A stretch of 64,000 bases of DNA from Pseudomonas sp. MWU13-2105 (GCF_023242315.1 NZ_JALLIY010000002.1:186001-250000), one strand, 5' to 3'; positions 46,316-55,949 are shown, counted from the first letter of the stretch. Translations and numbers: made by a program. The notes: generated by a model not told the origin, from the letters alone.

Positions 46316-46732
46316 ATGATTATCTACGGTGTGGCACTGCTGGCGATCTGTACGCTGGCAGGGGTGATTCTGGGTGACATGCTGGGCGTATTGCTGGGTG
46401 TGAAATCCAATGTCGGCGGGGTCGGGATCGCGATGATCCTGCTGATCTGCGTCCGTTTGTGGATGCACAAACGCGGTGGCCTGACCAGGGATTGCGAGAT
46501 GGGCGTCGGTTTCTGGGGCGCCATGTACATTCCGGTGGTAGTCGCCATGGCCGCCAACCAGAACGTGGTCGCGGCGTTGCACGGCGGACCGCTGGCGCTG
46601 CTGGCGGCGATTGGCTCGGTGCTGGTCTGCGGCTGCACCATTGCCCTGATCAGCCGGACCCATAAAGGCGAGCCGTTGCCGGAAGAGCCGGTCGCGCTTA
46701 CCCCGACTTCCACCGTCGCGGGAGGTCGCTGA
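46316..46732 (+). CDS. madL: Malonate transporter subunit MadL
   Basis: A 138-residue membrane protein with four predicted helices, forming the malonate uptake system with MadM. Conserved stretches are LAGVILGDMLG near the N-terminus and GVGFWGAMYIPVVVAMAANQNV. GAGG lies nine bases before the start. It follows mdcH after 65 bases, which contain no terminator. Confidence 0.93.
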   Translation: MIIYGVALLAICTLAGVILGDMLGVLLGVKSNVGGVGIAMILLICVRLWMHKRGGLTRDCEMGVGFWGAMYIPVVVAMAANQNVVAALHGGPLALLAAIGSVLVCGCTIALISRTHKGEPLPEEPVALTPTSTVAGGR

Positions 46733-46733
46733 T

Positions 46734-47498
46734 ATGTGGGATCTCATTGGCAAGGACCTGGGACAGAATGGGTTGATCACCGCATTTGCCGGTGTTGGCC
46801 TGGTGATGTGGGTGTCGGTGGTGCTGTCCAAGCGCCTGACCTATGGCCGGATCCACGGCTCGGCGATTGCCATCGCCATCGGCCTGCTGCTGGCCTGGAT
46901 CGGCGGCACGTTGACCGGCGGGCAGAAGGGCTTGGCGGATGTGGCGCTGTTTTCCGGTGTCGGCTTGATGGGCGGGGCGATGCTGCGCGACTTTGCCATC
47001 GTCGCCACGGCCTTCGAGGTCCAGGCGACGGAGGCGAAGAAGGCCGGATTGATCGGTGCCCTGGCTTTGCTGCTGGGTACGTTGCTGCCGTTCATTGTCG
47101 GGGCGAGCATGGCCTGGGCCTTCGGCTATCGCGATGCGGTGAGCATCACCACCATTGGTGCCGGGGCGGTGACCTATATTGTCGGGCCGGTGACCGGGGC
47201 GGCGATCGGCGCGAGTTCCGAGGTGGTGGCGCTGTCGATTGCGACGGGCTTGATCAAGGCGATCCTGGTGATGGTCGGCACACCCGTGGCGGCGCGCTGG
47301 ATGGGCCTGGACAACCCGCGTTCGGCGATGGTGTTCGGTGGCCTGGCGGGGACGGTCAGTGGGGTGACCGCCGGGCTGGCGGCGACGGATCGGCGGCTGG
47401 TGCCCTATGGCGCGCTGACGGCAACCTTCCATACTGGGCTGGGCTGCCTGCTGGGGCCTTCGCTGTTGTTTTTCATCGTGCGCGGGTTGCTGGGCTGA
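46734..47498 (+). CDS. madM: Malonate transporter subunit MadM
   Basis: A 254-residue membrane protein with about seven to nine predicted helices, paired with MadL for sodium-driven malonate import in related systems. Stretches are LTGGQKGLADVALFSGVGLMGGAMLRDFAIVAT-type sequence near residue 58-90 and GAVTYIVGPVTGAAIGASSEV. It begins one base after the madL stop and ends the mdc-mad operon. Confidence 0.93.
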   Translation: MWDLIGKDLGQNGLITAFAGVGLVMWVSVVLSKRLTYGRIHGSAIAIAIGLLLAWIGGTLTGGQKGLADVALFSGVGLMGGAMLRDFAIVATAFEVQATEAKKAGLIGALALLLGTLLPFIVGASMAWAFGYRDAVSITTIGAGAVTYIVGPVTGAAIGASSEVVALSIATGLIKAILVMVGTPVAARWMGLDNPRSAMVFGGLAGTVSGVTAGLAATDRRLVPYGALTATFHTGLGCLLGPSLLFFIVRGLLG

Positions 47499-47528
47499 CC
47501 CTGATAATGCGGTGCCTGTTCTGACTTT

Positions 47529-47622
47529 TTCGCGGGCAAGCTCCGCTCCCACAAGTTATGAGTCGTGCGCTCAACCTTCGTCCTCCGTGGACATTGTGGG
47601 AGCGGAGCTTGCCCGCGAAGAG
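47529..47622. repeat. REP doublet (type A) at the end of the mdc-mad operon
   Basis: TTCGCGGGCAAGCTCCGCTCCCACAA on the left and TTGTGGGAGCGGAGCTTGCCCGCGAAGAGG on the right are near-perfect complements. It lies between the convergent madM and mdcR genes and may act as a transcript end. Confidence 0.88.
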
Positions 47623-47670
47623 GCCCTCGAGACCACCGAAAATGCATGATCGAACCTGCCCATGGGCAGC

Positions 47671-48585
47671 TCAGGTCAACCTGTTGGCATACATTCGACA
47701 CTCCGCCAACAGCGCCAACAAGTTGGGATCACGCTCCTTGGCCTTCAGAAACACCACCCCGATATGCTGTTGCAGGCGGTAGCGCGCCTGTAACGGAATC
47801 AGCTTCACCCGATTCTCGTACACCGCCGCAATCCGCCCCGGCAGCAAGGCATAGCCGACGCCGGAACTGACCATGCTCAACAGCGTGAAGATATCGTTGA
47901 CCTGCATCGCCACCTTCGGCTCGAACCCGGCCTGCTCGAACACCCGATTGCCGTCCCGGTGGGTGGCGAAGCCCTGGGTCAGGGTAATGAAAGTCATGTC
48001 CTTCAGGTCCGCCAGGTCAATTTCGTCCTGTTGGGACAAGGGCGAGTCGGCGGGCGTCGCCAGGAAAATATCATCGGAAAACAGCGGCAGGTGCTCGCAG
48101 TCGGAGTCGTTGGTGGTCTCATCCAGCGATACCAGGATCGCGTCCACTTCCATGTTCTTGAGCTTGTACAGCAGGTCGAAGTTCGAGCCCAGGATCAGGT
48201 CGATATTGAGCTCGCTGCGACGGATCTTCAGGCCCATGATCAGCTGCGGCACGGTTTTTACCGTCAGCGAATAGAGCGATCCGAGCTTGAAACGCTCGGC
48301 GGAGAAGCCGGCGGCTTCGCGGGTCATGCGGACAGTTTCCAGCACATCCTGGATCAGCTTCTGCGCGCGCTCTTCCAGCACATAGGCACTTTCCAGCGGG
48401 GTCAGGTTGCGCCCTTCGTGCTTGAACAACGGGCAGCGCAGGGCATTTTCCAGGGAGTGGATGGCCCGATGCACGCTGACATTGCTGGTCTGCAACTCGG
48501 CCGCCGCCCGCGCCAGGTTGCCGGTGCGCATGAAGGCCAGGAACACCTCCAGCTTTTTCAGGGTCAGCTCTTCGTCGATCAGCAT
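47671..48585 (-). CDS. mdcR: LysR-type regulator MdcR
   Basis: A 304-residue LysR-family regulator with an N-terminal winged helix (LKKLEVFLAFMRTGNLARAAAELQTSNVSVHRAIHSLENAL) and a periplasmic-binding-like effector domain from about residue 95. The start at 48585 (MLIDEELTL) is the family start; a longer frame to 48999 runs through a small upstream ORF. It is convergent with the operon it is expected to control, and malonate or a derivative is the likely inducer. Confidence 0.93.
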   Translation of the reverse strand: MLIDEELTLKKLEVFLAFMRTGNLARAAAELQTSNVSVHRAIHSLENALRCPLFKHEGRNLTPLESAYVLEERAQKLIQDVLETVRMTREAAGFSAERFKLGSLYSLTVKTVPQLIMGLKIRRSELNIDLILGSNFDLLYKLKNMEVDAILVSLDETTNDSDCEHLPLFSDDIFLATPADSPLSQQDEIDLADLKDMTFITLTQGFATHRDGNRVFEQAGFEPKVAMQVNDIFTLLSMVSSGVGYALLPGRIAAVYENRVKLIPLQARYRLQQHIGVVFLKAKERDPNLLALLAECRMYANRLT

Positions 48586-48650
48586 GGCGTGGGCTCTTTT
48601 TCGAATGCCCCGATTGTGCCCAAGTCCCGGGGTTTTGGCTGGGGCTTTTT

Positions 48651-48827
48651 TCAGAACCAGTTGGCGCCCAGGGTGCGACTCAGCAAGCCAAGCGCGACGC
48701 CGACGATGATCGGCCAGAGGGTATTGACCCGACTGAAATAGACCACGGCGGCGTTGATCCGGTTCATCTGGGGCTCGGTGTAGCGGTGGATATCGCCCAT
48801 GGCCACGATGTTGCCGCCGATGGCCAT
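48651..48827 (-). CDS. Small membrane protein of unknown function
   Basis: A 58-residue frame starting MAIGGNIVAMGDIHRYTEP, with Pseudomonas-like codon choice and one membrane helix near the C-terminus (TLWPIIVGVALGLLSRTLG). It lies upstream of mdcR on the same strand. No clear ribosome binding site was found, and an upstream TTG at 48866 would add 13 residues. I do not recognise it; it may be co-transcribed with mdcR. Confidence 0.5.
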   Translation of the reverse strand: MAIGGNIVAMGDIHRYTEPQMNRINAAVVYFSRVNTLWPIIVGVALGLLSRTLGANWF

Positions 48828-49076
48828 CAAGGAGCAGGGCGGGGTGTGTATTGTTGTCCGGCGCAAACCTTTCCGGACCTTTCATTTTATGTGTGGACAG
48901 GTCTTTTTTTCTTAACTTATGGAGCGATATATAGAGGGCGGGGGGGCTTTGTTTTTTATCGGAAGGTGACGCTACAAAGCGCCTTCCTGGCGGTACCACG
49001 CCAAGACCCTTGTGCTTTTGTCCGCCAGGCCTGAGCCTTGCGCGCAGTTGTATCGATCAAGCGAGGTAAGTAGCAG

Positions 49077-49694
49077 ATGTATCATGGGGAACGACTCAAC
49101 GCCTGGACCCATCTGGTAGGGGCCGTGTTGGCGTGTATCGGGGCGGTCTGGTTGCTGGTGGTGGCGAGCCTGGACGGCAGCCCCTGGAAGATTGTCAGTG
49201 TAGCGATCTATGGCGTGACCCTGTTGTTGCTGTACAGCGCGTCGACGGTTTATCACAGCGTGCGCGGGCGGGCCAAGGTGATCATGCAGAAGGTCGATCA
49301 TCTGTCGATCTACCTGTTGATTGCCGGCAGCTACACGCCGTTCTGCCTGGTGACGCTGCGTGGGCCCTGGGGGTGGACGCTGTTCGGGATCGTCTGGGGC
49401 CTGGCGGTGATCGGCATGTTGCAGGAGATCAAGCCGCGTTCAGAGGCGCGGATCCTGTCCATCGTGATCTACGCGGTGATGGGCTGGATCGTGCTGGTGG
49501 CGGTCAAACCGCTGCTCGCCGCATTGGGGACGGCAGGGTTTGTCTGGCTGGCAGCCGGCGGGGCACTGTATACCCTGGGGATCATCTTTTTTGCCCTGGA
49601 TTATCGACTGCGGCATGCCCACGGGATCTGGCATCTGTTCGTGATTGCCGGCAGCGTGCTGCATTTCGTGGCGATTTCCTGGTACGTGATCTGA
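49077..49694 (+). CDS. trhA: Hemolysin III family membrane protein (TrhA-like)
   Basis: A 205-residue PAQR-type protein with seven predicted helices. Diagnostic stretches are ERLNAWTHLVGAVLA, STVYHS, KVDHLSIYLLIAGSYTPFCL and, at the end, HGIWHLFVIAGSVLHF, which supply conserved His, Ser and Asp residues. Recent work links TrhA to membrane fluidity; the hemolysin name is historical. Stands alone between the mdc locus and rsmE. Confidence 0.92.
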   Translation: MYHGERLNAWTHLVGAVLACIGAVWLLVVASLDGSPWKIVSVAIYGVTLLLLYSASTVYHSVRGRAKVIMQKVDHLSIYLLIAGSYTPFCLVTLRGPWGWTLFGIVWGLAVIGMLQEIKPRSEARILSIVIYAVMGWIVLVAVKPLLAALGTAGFVWLAAGGALYTLGIIFFALDYRLRHAHGIWHLFVIAGSVLHFVAISWYVI

Positions 49695-49724
49695 CGCCAC
49701 GATCCAATGGTGAACACGGACTCC

Positions 49725-49808
49725 TGTAGGCGCCGGCTTGCCGGCGATGAGGCCAGTGAGCCTGGCATCGCCTGATCGGCCGCCATCGCCGGCAAGCCGG
49801 CTCCTACA
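49725..49808. repeat. 84-bp REP doublet (type B, GCCGGCTTGCCGGCGATG arms)
   Basis: TGTAGGCGCCGGCTTGCCGGC on the left and its near-complement GCCGGCAAGCCGGCTCCTACA on the right. The element at 56031-56114 is the same length with four mismatches. It lies between the convergent trhA and rsmE genes. Confidence 0.9.
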
Positions 49809-49830
49809 GGGTGTGCGGTGTGTCAGAAAA

Positions 49831-50550
49831 TCAGAAATCGCCCCACAGCTGCTGGGCCACGGCCAAGGCCACCACCGGCGCGGTTTCGGTCCGCAGTACC
49901 CGTGGGCCAAGGCGCGCCGGCAGGTAACCGGCTTGCGCGGCCTGGGCCACTTCGCCGTCCGACAACCCGCCTTCCGGGCCGATCAGGAACGCCAGCGTCC
50001 CCGGCTTGGGGTGGCTGGTCAGCGGCTCCGCCACCGGGTGCAGCACCAGCCTGAGTTCGGCTTCGGTCTGTTTCACCCACTCGGCCAGCAACAGTGGCGG
50101 ATGAATCACCGGCAGTGTCGAGCGCCCGCACTGTTCGCAGGCGCTGATCGCGATCTGCCGCCAATGGGCCAGGCGCTTGTCGGCGCGCTCGTCCTTGAGG
50201 CGGACTTCGCAGCGTTCGCTGACGATCGGGGTGATTTCGCTCACGCCCAATTCGGTGGCTTTCTGGATCGCCCAGTCCATCCGCTCGCCCCGGGACAGGC
50301 CCTGGCCGAGGTGGATGTGCAGGGGGGATTCGGTTTGCCCGGCGAAGCTTTCGGTCAGTTGCACGCGTACGCGCTTCTTGCCGACTTCCAGCAAGCTGCC
50401 GAGGAATTCCGTGCCCGACCCGTCGAACACTTGCAGGGCGTCGCCTTCGGCCATGCGCAGCACGCGGCCGATGTAGTGGGCCTGGGCCTCGGGCAGTTCG
50501 TGTTCGCCGAGGCCCAGGGGGGCGTCGATAAAGAAGCGGGACAGTCTCAT
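49831..50550 (-). CDS. rsmE: 16S rRNA (uridine-1498-N3)-methyltransferase RsmE
   Basis: A 239-residue SPOUT-class methyltransferase for m3U1498 of 16S rRNA. The N-terminal PUA-like part (MRLSRFFID, HYIGRVLRM) is followed by the trefoil-knot motifs IQKATELGVSEITPI and FLIGPEGGLSDGEV, and the knot end LGPRVLRTETAPVVAL. Located next to bioA as in other pseudomonads. Confidence 0.96.
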   Translation of the reverse strand: MRLSRFFIDAPLGLGEHELPEAQAHYIGRVLRMAEGDALQVFDGSGTEFLGSLLEVGKKRVRVQLTESFAGQTESPLHIHLGQGLSRGERMDWAIQKATELGVSEITPIVSERCEVRLKDERADKRLAHWRQIAISACEQCGRSTLPVIHPPLLLAEWVKQTEAELRLVLHPVAEPLTSHPKPGTLAFLIGPEGGLSDGEVAQAAQAGYLPARLGPRVLRTETAPVVALAVAQQLWGDF

Positions 50551-50596
50551 CTGAAGTCTCTGCTGAAAATCGTATTTGCTCAGGCGGATGATATCT

Positions 50597-50731
50597 CTGT
50601 GGCGAACGGGCTTGCCCGCGCTGGGGCGCGAAGCCCCCCTGAAACCAGCGAACCCGGTCTATCAGATGGACCAAGATATCCGGTTTTACGACTGCTTCGC
50701 AGTCGAGCGCGGGCAAGCCCGCTCGCCACAG
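50597..50731. repeat. 135-bp REP doublet (type C), near-copy of 22797-22931
   Basis: Arms CTGTGGCGAACGGGCTTGCC and GGCAAGCCCGCTCGCCACAG enclose the same inner signposts (CTGGGGCGCGAAG, CTGAAACCAG, GGTTTTACGACTGCTTCGCAG) as its partner 28 kb away. It lies between the stop of bioA and the start of rsmE. Confidence 0.9.
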
Positions 50732-50748
50732 GTCTTTATTATTGTCCT

Positions 50749-52155
50749 CTAGCCCGGATCACGGAAATCCGGATGGAAATTGCCCGGCACCGCCACGCTG
50801 ACACCCGTGCGGGTGGCGATATCGATCCCTTCGCTGGCCACTTCAGCCAGGAAGTCGATCTGCTCCGGGGTAATGACATACGGCGGCAGGAAATACACCA
50901 CGCTGCCCAGCGGCCGCAGCAAGGCGCCGCGCTCCAGGGCGTGCTGGAAGACCTTCAGGCCACGGCGCTCCTGCCACGGATAGGCAGTCTTGCTCGCCTT
51001 GTCCTGGACCATCTCGATCGCCAGGGTCATACCCGTCTGGCGAACCTCGGAAACGTGCGGATGGTCCACCAGGTGCGCGGTCGAGCTGGCCATGCGCCGG
51101 GCCAGGGCCTTGTTGTTTTCAATGACGTTGTCCTGCTCGAAGATATCCAGGGTCGCCAGGGCCGCCGCACAGGCCAGCGGATTGCCGGTGTAGCTGTGGG
51201 AGTGGAGGAACGCCCGCAAGGTCGGATAGTCGTCGTAGAAGGCGCTGTAGACGTCCTCGGTGGTCAGGCACGCCGCCAGCGGCAGGTAGCCGCCGGTCAG
51301 GGCCTTGGACAGGCACAGGAAGTCCGGGCGGATACCGGCCTGCTCGCAGGCGAACATGGTCCCGGTCCGGCCGAAACCCACGGCGATTTCATCGTGGATC
51401 AGGTGCACGCCATAACGGTCGCAGGCCTCGCGCAGCAGCTTGAGGTAGACCGGATGGTACATGCGCATGCCGCCGGCGCCCTGGATCAGCGGTTCGACGA
51501 TCACCGCGGCGACGCTGGCGTGGTTTTCCGCCAGGGTCTGTTCCATGACCAGGAACATGTTGCGCGAATGCTCTTCCCAGCTCATGCCTTGCGGACGCAG
51601 GTAGCAATCCGGGCTGGGTACCTTGATGGTGTCCAGCAGCAGGGCCTTGTAGGTTTCGGTAAACAACGGCACATCACCCACCGACATCGCCGCCACGGTC
51701 TCGCCGTGATAGCTGTTGGTCAGGGTGACATAACGCTTCTTGTCCGGCAGGCCGCGGTTGAGCCAGTAATGAAAGCTCATCTTCAGCGCGACTTCGATGC
51801 AGGACGAACCGTTGTCGGCATAGAAGCAGCGGGTCAGGCCCTCGGGCGTCATCTTCACCAGGCGTTCGGACAACTCGATCACCGGCTGATGGCTGAAACC
51901 GGCGAGGATCACATGCTCGAGCTGGTCGACCTGGTCCTTGATGCGCTGGCCGATACGCGGGTTGCAGTGACCGAACACATTGACCCACCAGGAACTGACC
52001 GCGTCGAGGTAGCGCTTGCCGTCGAAATCCTCCAGCCAGACGCCTTCGCCGCGCTTGATGGGGATCATCGGCAGTTGCTCGTGGTCTTTCATCTGGGTGC
52101 AGGGATGCCACACCACCGCGAGATCGCGTTGCATCCACTGGTTGTTCAGGCTCAT
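50749..52155 (-). CDS. bioA: Adenosylmethionine-8-amino-7-oxononanoate aminotransferase BioA
   Basis: A 468-residue class III PLP aminotransferase of biotin synthesis, using SAM as amino donor to make diaminopelargonate. VWHPCTQMKDHE, SWWVNVFGHCNPRI, NSYHGET and IHDEIAVGFGRTG are conserved, and the PLP lysine is in CLSKALTGGYLP. The start at 52155 has GGAGAG five bases upstream. A longer frame to 52197 is unsupported. Confidence 0.95.
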   Translation of the reverse strand: MSLNNQWMQRDLAVVWHPCTQMKDHEQLPMIPIKRGEGVWLEDFDGKRYLDAVSSWWVNVFGHCNPRIGQRIKDQVDQLEHVILAGFSHQPVIELSERLVKMTPEGLTRCFYADNGSSCIEVALKMSFHYWLNRGLPDKKRYVTLTNSYHGETVAAMSVGDVPLFTETYKALLLDTIKVPSPDCYLRPQGMSWEEHSRNMFLVMEQTLAENHASVAAVIVEPLIQGAGGMRMYHPVYLKLLREACDRYGVHLIHDEIAVGFGRTGTMFACEQAGIRPDFLCLSKALTGGYLPLAACLTTEDVYSAFYDDYPTLRAFLHSHSYTGNPLACAAALATLDIFEQDNVIENNKALARRMASSTAHLVDHPHVSEVRQTGMTLAIEMVQDKASKTAYPWQERRGLKVFQHALERGALLRPLGSVVYFLPPYVITPEQIDFLAEVASEGIDIATRTGVSVAVPGNFHPDFRDPG

Positions 52156-52365
52156 TTCGACTCTCCGGCAGGCAGTCCGCGACGCGGGCGGACACACAAT
52201 CGCGCAAGCCTATGCAATGCGCGGCCGCAGGACAACCCATGGCCGCGCTCTGGCCCCACGGCTGGGGTGAATAAAACCGCGCGCCCGGGTGTTTACCCTG
52301 GAGACGACCTTAATATTTTCTTAACCCGCTCGTTTCAGACTGATGATCGTATTTTTCGATATTTC

Positions 52366-52385
52366 AAAGCGAAATTTTCCGCTTT
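52366..52385. promoter_or_regulatory. AT-rich inverted repeat upstream of the cytochrome b561 gene
   Basis: AAAGCG-AAATTTTC-CGCTTT within a low-GC block (about 52310-52405), some 55 bases before the cytochrome b561 start. Candidate operator; the regulator is unknown. The rest of the 282-base gap between bioA and this gene shows nothing else. Confidence 0.4.
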
Positions 52386-52438
52386 AATTCGATAGGTAAA
52401 CCATTAGTCTTGGGCGCATCACTTACAGGATTCCGGCA

Positions 52439-52990
52439 ATGCAGCTACGCAACTCATCCTCTCGCTACGGTGCTGTCAGTATCTTCCTGCACTGGGGCGT
52501 TGCCCTGGTGGTGTTCGGTCTTTTTGCGCTGGGCTTGTGGATGGTCGGGCTCGACTACTACAGCGAGTGGCGCAAGGCGGCCCCGGACCTGCATAAAAGT
52601 ATTGGCCTGACCCTGTTCGCGGTCATGGTGCTGCGGCTGATCTGGCGTTTTATCAGCCCGCCGCCGCCGTCACCGGCCAATCATGGTCGACTGACCCGCC
52701 TGGGAGCCAAGTTCGGTCATGCGTTCCTCTATCTCGGCTTGTTTGCCTTGATGTTTTCCGGGTACCTGATTTCCACCGCCGAAGGTGTCGGGATTCCGGT
52801 GTTCAACCTGTTCGATGTGCCTGCCTTGATTTCCAGCATCCCCGATCAGGCGGATGTGGCTGGCAGCGTGCATTTGTTCCTGGCCTGGACGGTGGTGATC
52901 TTTGCGCTTCTCCACGCTCTGGCTGCCCTGAAACACCACTTTATCGACCGTGATGCGACGCTGACCCGCATGCTGGGTCGCAAAGCCTGA
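52439..52990 (+). CDS. Cytochrome b561
   Basis: A 183-residue inner-membrane di-heme cytochrome with four helices. Likely heme histidines lie in [28 protein letters not shown] and LLHALAAL. It is followed 31 bases later by a YceI protein, a common pairing in which b561 is thought to pass electrons to or from an isoprenoid-binding periplasmic partner. Probably a two-gene operon. Confidence 0.93.
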   Translation: MQLRNSSSRYGAVSIFLHWGVALVVFGLFALGLWMVGLDYYSEWRKAAPDLHKSIGLTLFAVMVLRLIWRFISPPPPSPANHGRLTRLGAKFGHAFLYLGLFALMFSGYLISTAEGVGIPVFNLFDVPALISSIPDQADVAGSVHLFLAWTVVIFALLHALAALKHHFIDRDATLTRMLGRKA

Positions 52991-53021
52991 TGTTCAACCT
53001 CGACTCAAAAGGAATAGAAGT

Positions 53022-53618
53022 ATGTTGAAAAAGACTCTCGCCGCTCTGGCAATCGGTTCTGCATTGTTTGTTGCCGGTCAGGCGATGGCTGCGGATTATG
53101 TGATCGACAAGCAAGGCCAGCACGCCTTCGTCAATTTCAAGATCAGCCACCTGGGCTACAGCTTCATCATGGGTACCTTCAAGGACCTGGACGGCAAGTT
53201 CAGCTTCGATGCGGCCAAGCCTGAAGACAGCAAAATTGAAGTCAACGTGCGTACCGCCAGCGTGTTCACCAACAATGCCGAGCGCGACAAGCACATCTCC
53301 AGCAAGGACTTCCTCGAGGTTGCCACCTTTGCTGATGCCAAGTTCGTCTCCACCGCGGTCAAATCCACCGGCAAGAATGCCGATGGCAAGGACACGGCTG
53401 ACGTCACTGGCGACCTGACCCTGCATGGCGTGACCAAGTCGATCGTGGTCAAGGCTACCTTCCTGGGTGAAGGCAAGGATCCATGGGGCGGCTACCGTGC
53501 TGGTTTCGAAGGTGTAGCGCATATCAAGCGTTCGGATTTCGGCAAGATGATGGATTTGGGTCCGGCGTCTGATGCGGTAGAGCTGTACATCACGTTTGAG
53601 GGTGTGAAAGCGAAGTAA
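53022..53618 (+). CDS. YceI family periplasmic protein
   Basis: A 198-residue lipocalin-like protein with a cleavable signal peptide (ending QAMAADY at about residue 25). [23 protein letters not shown] and [20 protein letters not shown] are the family hallmarks. YceI proteins bind polyisoprenoids or related lipids. By position it matches the P. aeruginosa gene before mexR, and here rhlE2 follows directly. Confidence 0.93.
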   Translation: MLKKTLAALAIGSALFVAGQAMAADYVIDKQGQHAFVNFKISHLGYSFIMGTFKDLDGKFSFDAAKPEDSKIEVNVRTASVFTNNAERDKHISSKDFLEVATFADAKFVSTAVKSTGKNADGKDTADVTGDLTLHGVTKSIVVKATFLGEGKDPWGGYRAGFEGVAHIKRSDFGKMMDLGPASDAVELYITFEGVKAK

Positions 53619-53629
53619 TGCTGAGACTG

Positions 53630-53716
53630 TAGGAGCAGCCGCGACGCTCGATTGCCCGCGAAGCTTTTGGCGGCTTCAAGGTCCCCTTCGCGAGCAAGCT
53701 CTGCTCCCGCAGTTAA
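53630..53716. repeat. Degenerate REP doublet after the YceI gene
   Basis: TGTAGGAGCAGCCGCGACGCTCG with CCCGCGAAGC on the left and CCTTCGCGAGCAAGCTCTGCTCCCGCAG on the right. Arms are mixed type and poorly matched, consistent with decay. Confidence 0.6.
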
Positions 53717-53745
53717 GTGTCAGGTTTCGGTGCTTTACGCCAGAC

Positions 53746-53787
53746 AAAAAAACGCCCCCGGCTCTCACGAACCGGGGGCATTTTTTA
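53746..53787. terminator. Bidirectional terminator between the YceI gene and rhlE2
   Basis: ACAAAAAAACGCCCCCGG-loop-CCGGGGGCATTTTTTAT: an eight-base GC stem with an A-run before and a T-run after, so it can end transcripts from both convergent genes. Confidence 0.9.
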
Positions 53788-53800
53788 TTGCGCTACAAAC

Positions 53801-55675
53801 TCAGCGATTGCGAGTCAACAGCGCCGGTTTCTCACCGCGCGGACGCCCTGGCAATTGATCCAACTGCTCAGGTGTCGGGAAGCGATCGCTCTTCGACTCC
53901 TTGTGAATGATCTTCGGCCCTGGCCCACGCGGGTTTTGCACCGCTGGTTCTTCCCGAGGCTGATCATCCCGGTTCGGACGCCGATTGCGCGACTCTTCGC
54001 GACGGGCTTGGCCATCACGCGGAGCGCCATTGCGTGGCCCGCTGCGCTTGGCCGGAGGAGTACCGGTAGTCGCGCCGTTACTGCTGCGCGGCCCATTCTG
54101 ACGACCCTGTGGCTGTCCGGTACGCGGAGCACCGGCGCCCGCGCCCTGAGCCGGAGCTCCCGGACGACGACCACGACCCTGGGCCGGCTTGGCCTGGGGC
54201 ACGTAATCAACGCGGTTGCCAAAGTTATCCACATCGTCATCCAGGAACTCATCCGGAGCACGATCGGCCGACGGGCGCGGCGGCTGGCTTGGCTGACGCT
54301 GTTCGCGGGCCGGAGTCCCTTCACGGGGCTTCTGCTCACGGGCTGGACGCTCACCGCGCCCGTTCGCAGGGGCTTTTTCCTTGCCGCCCTTGTCCTTGCC
54401 CTTGTCCCGACGTCCGCCACCACCGCCGCCGCCATTCGGGCCATCGCCCTTCGGACCGCGAGGGGGGGTACGTGGATTACGCACATCCGGACGCTCGCGC
54501 ACTTCCGGCTTCTCAGCTTCCACGGCGCTGGAGTCAAAACCCATCAAGTCGCCATCGGCGATTTTCTGCTTGGTCATGCGCTCGATGCTTTTCAGCAGCT
54601 TTTCTTCGTCCGGCGCGACCAGGGAAATGGCCTCGCCCGAACGCCCGGCGCGACCGGTACGGCCGATACGGTGCACGTAGTCTTCATCGACGTTCGGCAG
54701 TTCGAAGTTCACCACGTGCGGCAACTGGTCGATATCCAAGCCGCGAGCGGCGATATCGGTGGCCACGAGGATGCGCACTTCACCGGCCTTGAAATCAGCC
54801 AGGGCTTTGGTGCGGGCGTTCTGGCTCTTGTTGCCGTGGATGGCGACAGCGCTCAGGCCGTGCTTGTCCAGGTACTCGGCCAGGCGGTTGGCGCCGTGTT
54901 TGGTGCGGGTGAACACCAGGACCTGTTCCCAGGCGCCGGCGGTGATCAGGTGCGCCAGCAGCGAACGCTTGTGGCTGGCGGCCAGGCGGAACACACGCTG
55001 TTCGATACGCTCGACCGTGGTGTTCGGCGGCGTGACTTCGATGCGTTCCGGGTTGTGCAGCAGCTTGCCGGCGAGGTCGGTGATGTCCTTGGAGAAGGTC
55101 GCCGAGAACAGCAGGTTCTGCCGCTTGGACGGCAGGCGCGCGAGGACCTTCTTCACGTCATGGACAAAGCCCATGTCGAGCATGCGGTCGGCTTCGTCCA
55201 GCACGAGGATTTCCACGTGGGACAGATCGACGCTGCCTTGGCCGCAGAGGTCGAGCAAACGACCCGGGCAGGCCACCAGTACGTCGACGCCACGGGACAT
55301 GGCCTGGACCTGTGGGTTCATGCCGACACCGCCGAAGATGCAGGCGCTGACGAATTTCAGGTCGCGGGCGTAGACCTTGAAGCTCTCGTGGACCTGGGCA
55401 GCCAGTTCACGGGTCGGGGTCAGGACCAGCACGCGGGGTTGGCGCGGGCCGTGACGCTGGGATTTGTCCGGGTGACCGTTGGGAAACAACCGTTCCAGAA
55501 TCGGAAGGGCGAAGCCTCCGGTTTTACCCGTACCTGTCTGTGCCGCGACCATCAGGTCGCGACCTTGCAACACGGCGGGAATGGCCCGCTGTTGCACCGG
55601 AGTAGGCTCGGTATAGCCGGCTGCCTCGATGGCAGCGACCAAAGCCTCGGAGAGACCGAGGGAAGCAAAGGACAT
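53801..55675 (-). CDS. rhlE2: DEAD-box RNA helicase RhlE2
   Basis: A 624-residue RNA helicase. The RecA core (about residues 1-375) has Q motif [30 protein letters not shown] in [16 protein letters not shown], and [11 protein letters not shown] long basic tail rich in Arg, Gly, Pro and Gln (about 390-624) follows, fitting RNA and RNase E contacts. In P. aeruginosa, the gene in this position is rhlE2, involved in RNA decay and global expression. It has a long leader upstream. Confidence 0.93.
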   Translation of the reverse strand: MSFASLGLSEALVAAIEAAGYTEPTPVQQRAIPAVLQGRDLMVAAQTGTGKTGGFALPILERLFPNGHPDKSQRHGPRQPRVLVLTPTRELAAQVHESFKVYARDLKFVSACIFGGVGMNPQVQAMSRGVDVLVACPGRLLDLCGQGSVDLSHVEILVLDEADRMLDMGFVHDVKKVLARLPSKRQNLLFSATFSKDITDLAGKLLHNPERIEVTPPNTTVERIEQRVFRLAASHKRSLLAHLITAGAWEQVLVFTRTKHGANRLAEYLDKHGLSAVAIHGNKSQNARTKALADFKAGEVRILVATDIAARGLDIDQLPHVVNFELPNVDEDYVHRIGRTGRAGRSGEAISLVAPDEEKLLKSIERMTKQKIADGDLMGFDSSAVEAEKPEVRERPDVRNPRTPPRGPKGDGPNGGGGGGGRRDKGKDKGGKEKAPANGRGERPAREQKPREGTPAREQRQPSQPPRPSADRAPDEFLDDDVDNFGNRVDYVPQAKPAQGRGRRPGAPAQGAGAGAPRTGQPQGRQNGPRSSNGATTGTPPAKRSGPRNGAPRDGQARREESRNRRPNRDDQPREEPAVQNPRGPGPKIIHKESKSDRFPTPEQLDQLPGRPRGEKPALLTRNR

Positions 55676-55744
55676 GAGTAATCCTGTTCAGTAAGGGCTT
55701 GGCCCGATGGGAATCTTGCCTGGCGCGAATGGCGTTTCAGGTTC

Positions 55745-55797
55745 TGTAGGAGGAAAGCTGGGCGCATGTCTTGCAGCCCGGCGAGCTTTCTTACAGA
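55745..55797. promoter_or_regulatory. Large hairpin in the rhlE2 5' leader
   Basis: CTGTAGGAGGAAAGCTGGGC and GCCCGGCGAGCTTTCTTACAG pair over about 20 bases with small bulges, around a 12-base loop. It would form in the rhlE2 mRNA some 70-120 bases before the start codon. It may be a diverged REP or a control structure. Confidence 0.55.
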
Positions 55798-55943
55798 CCC
55801 CTGGTGGGCACATCCCGTCCGGTCCTGCTGGGCCTTGAGGCTCTACGCACTGCTCGCGCGGGCCGTTGGGCGGCGCTGGTCGCAGTGTCGGAATACCTGA
55901 TGCAAGGTCGAGCGTCCGGGCGTGAGCCTGGCGGGAACGCCGG

Positions 55944-55949
55944 AGTATA
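55944..55949 (-). promoter_or_regulatory. Possible rhlE2 -10 box
   Basis: TATACT on the minus strand, about 270 bases upstream of rhlE2, matches the -10 consensus at five of six positions. No good -35 element is seen at 16-18 bases. Confidence 0.25.

Noticed and set aside
53717..55681. 654-residue plus-strand frame across rhlE2
   Set aside because: Exactly overlays the helicase gene on the other strand and crosses the bidirectional terminator.
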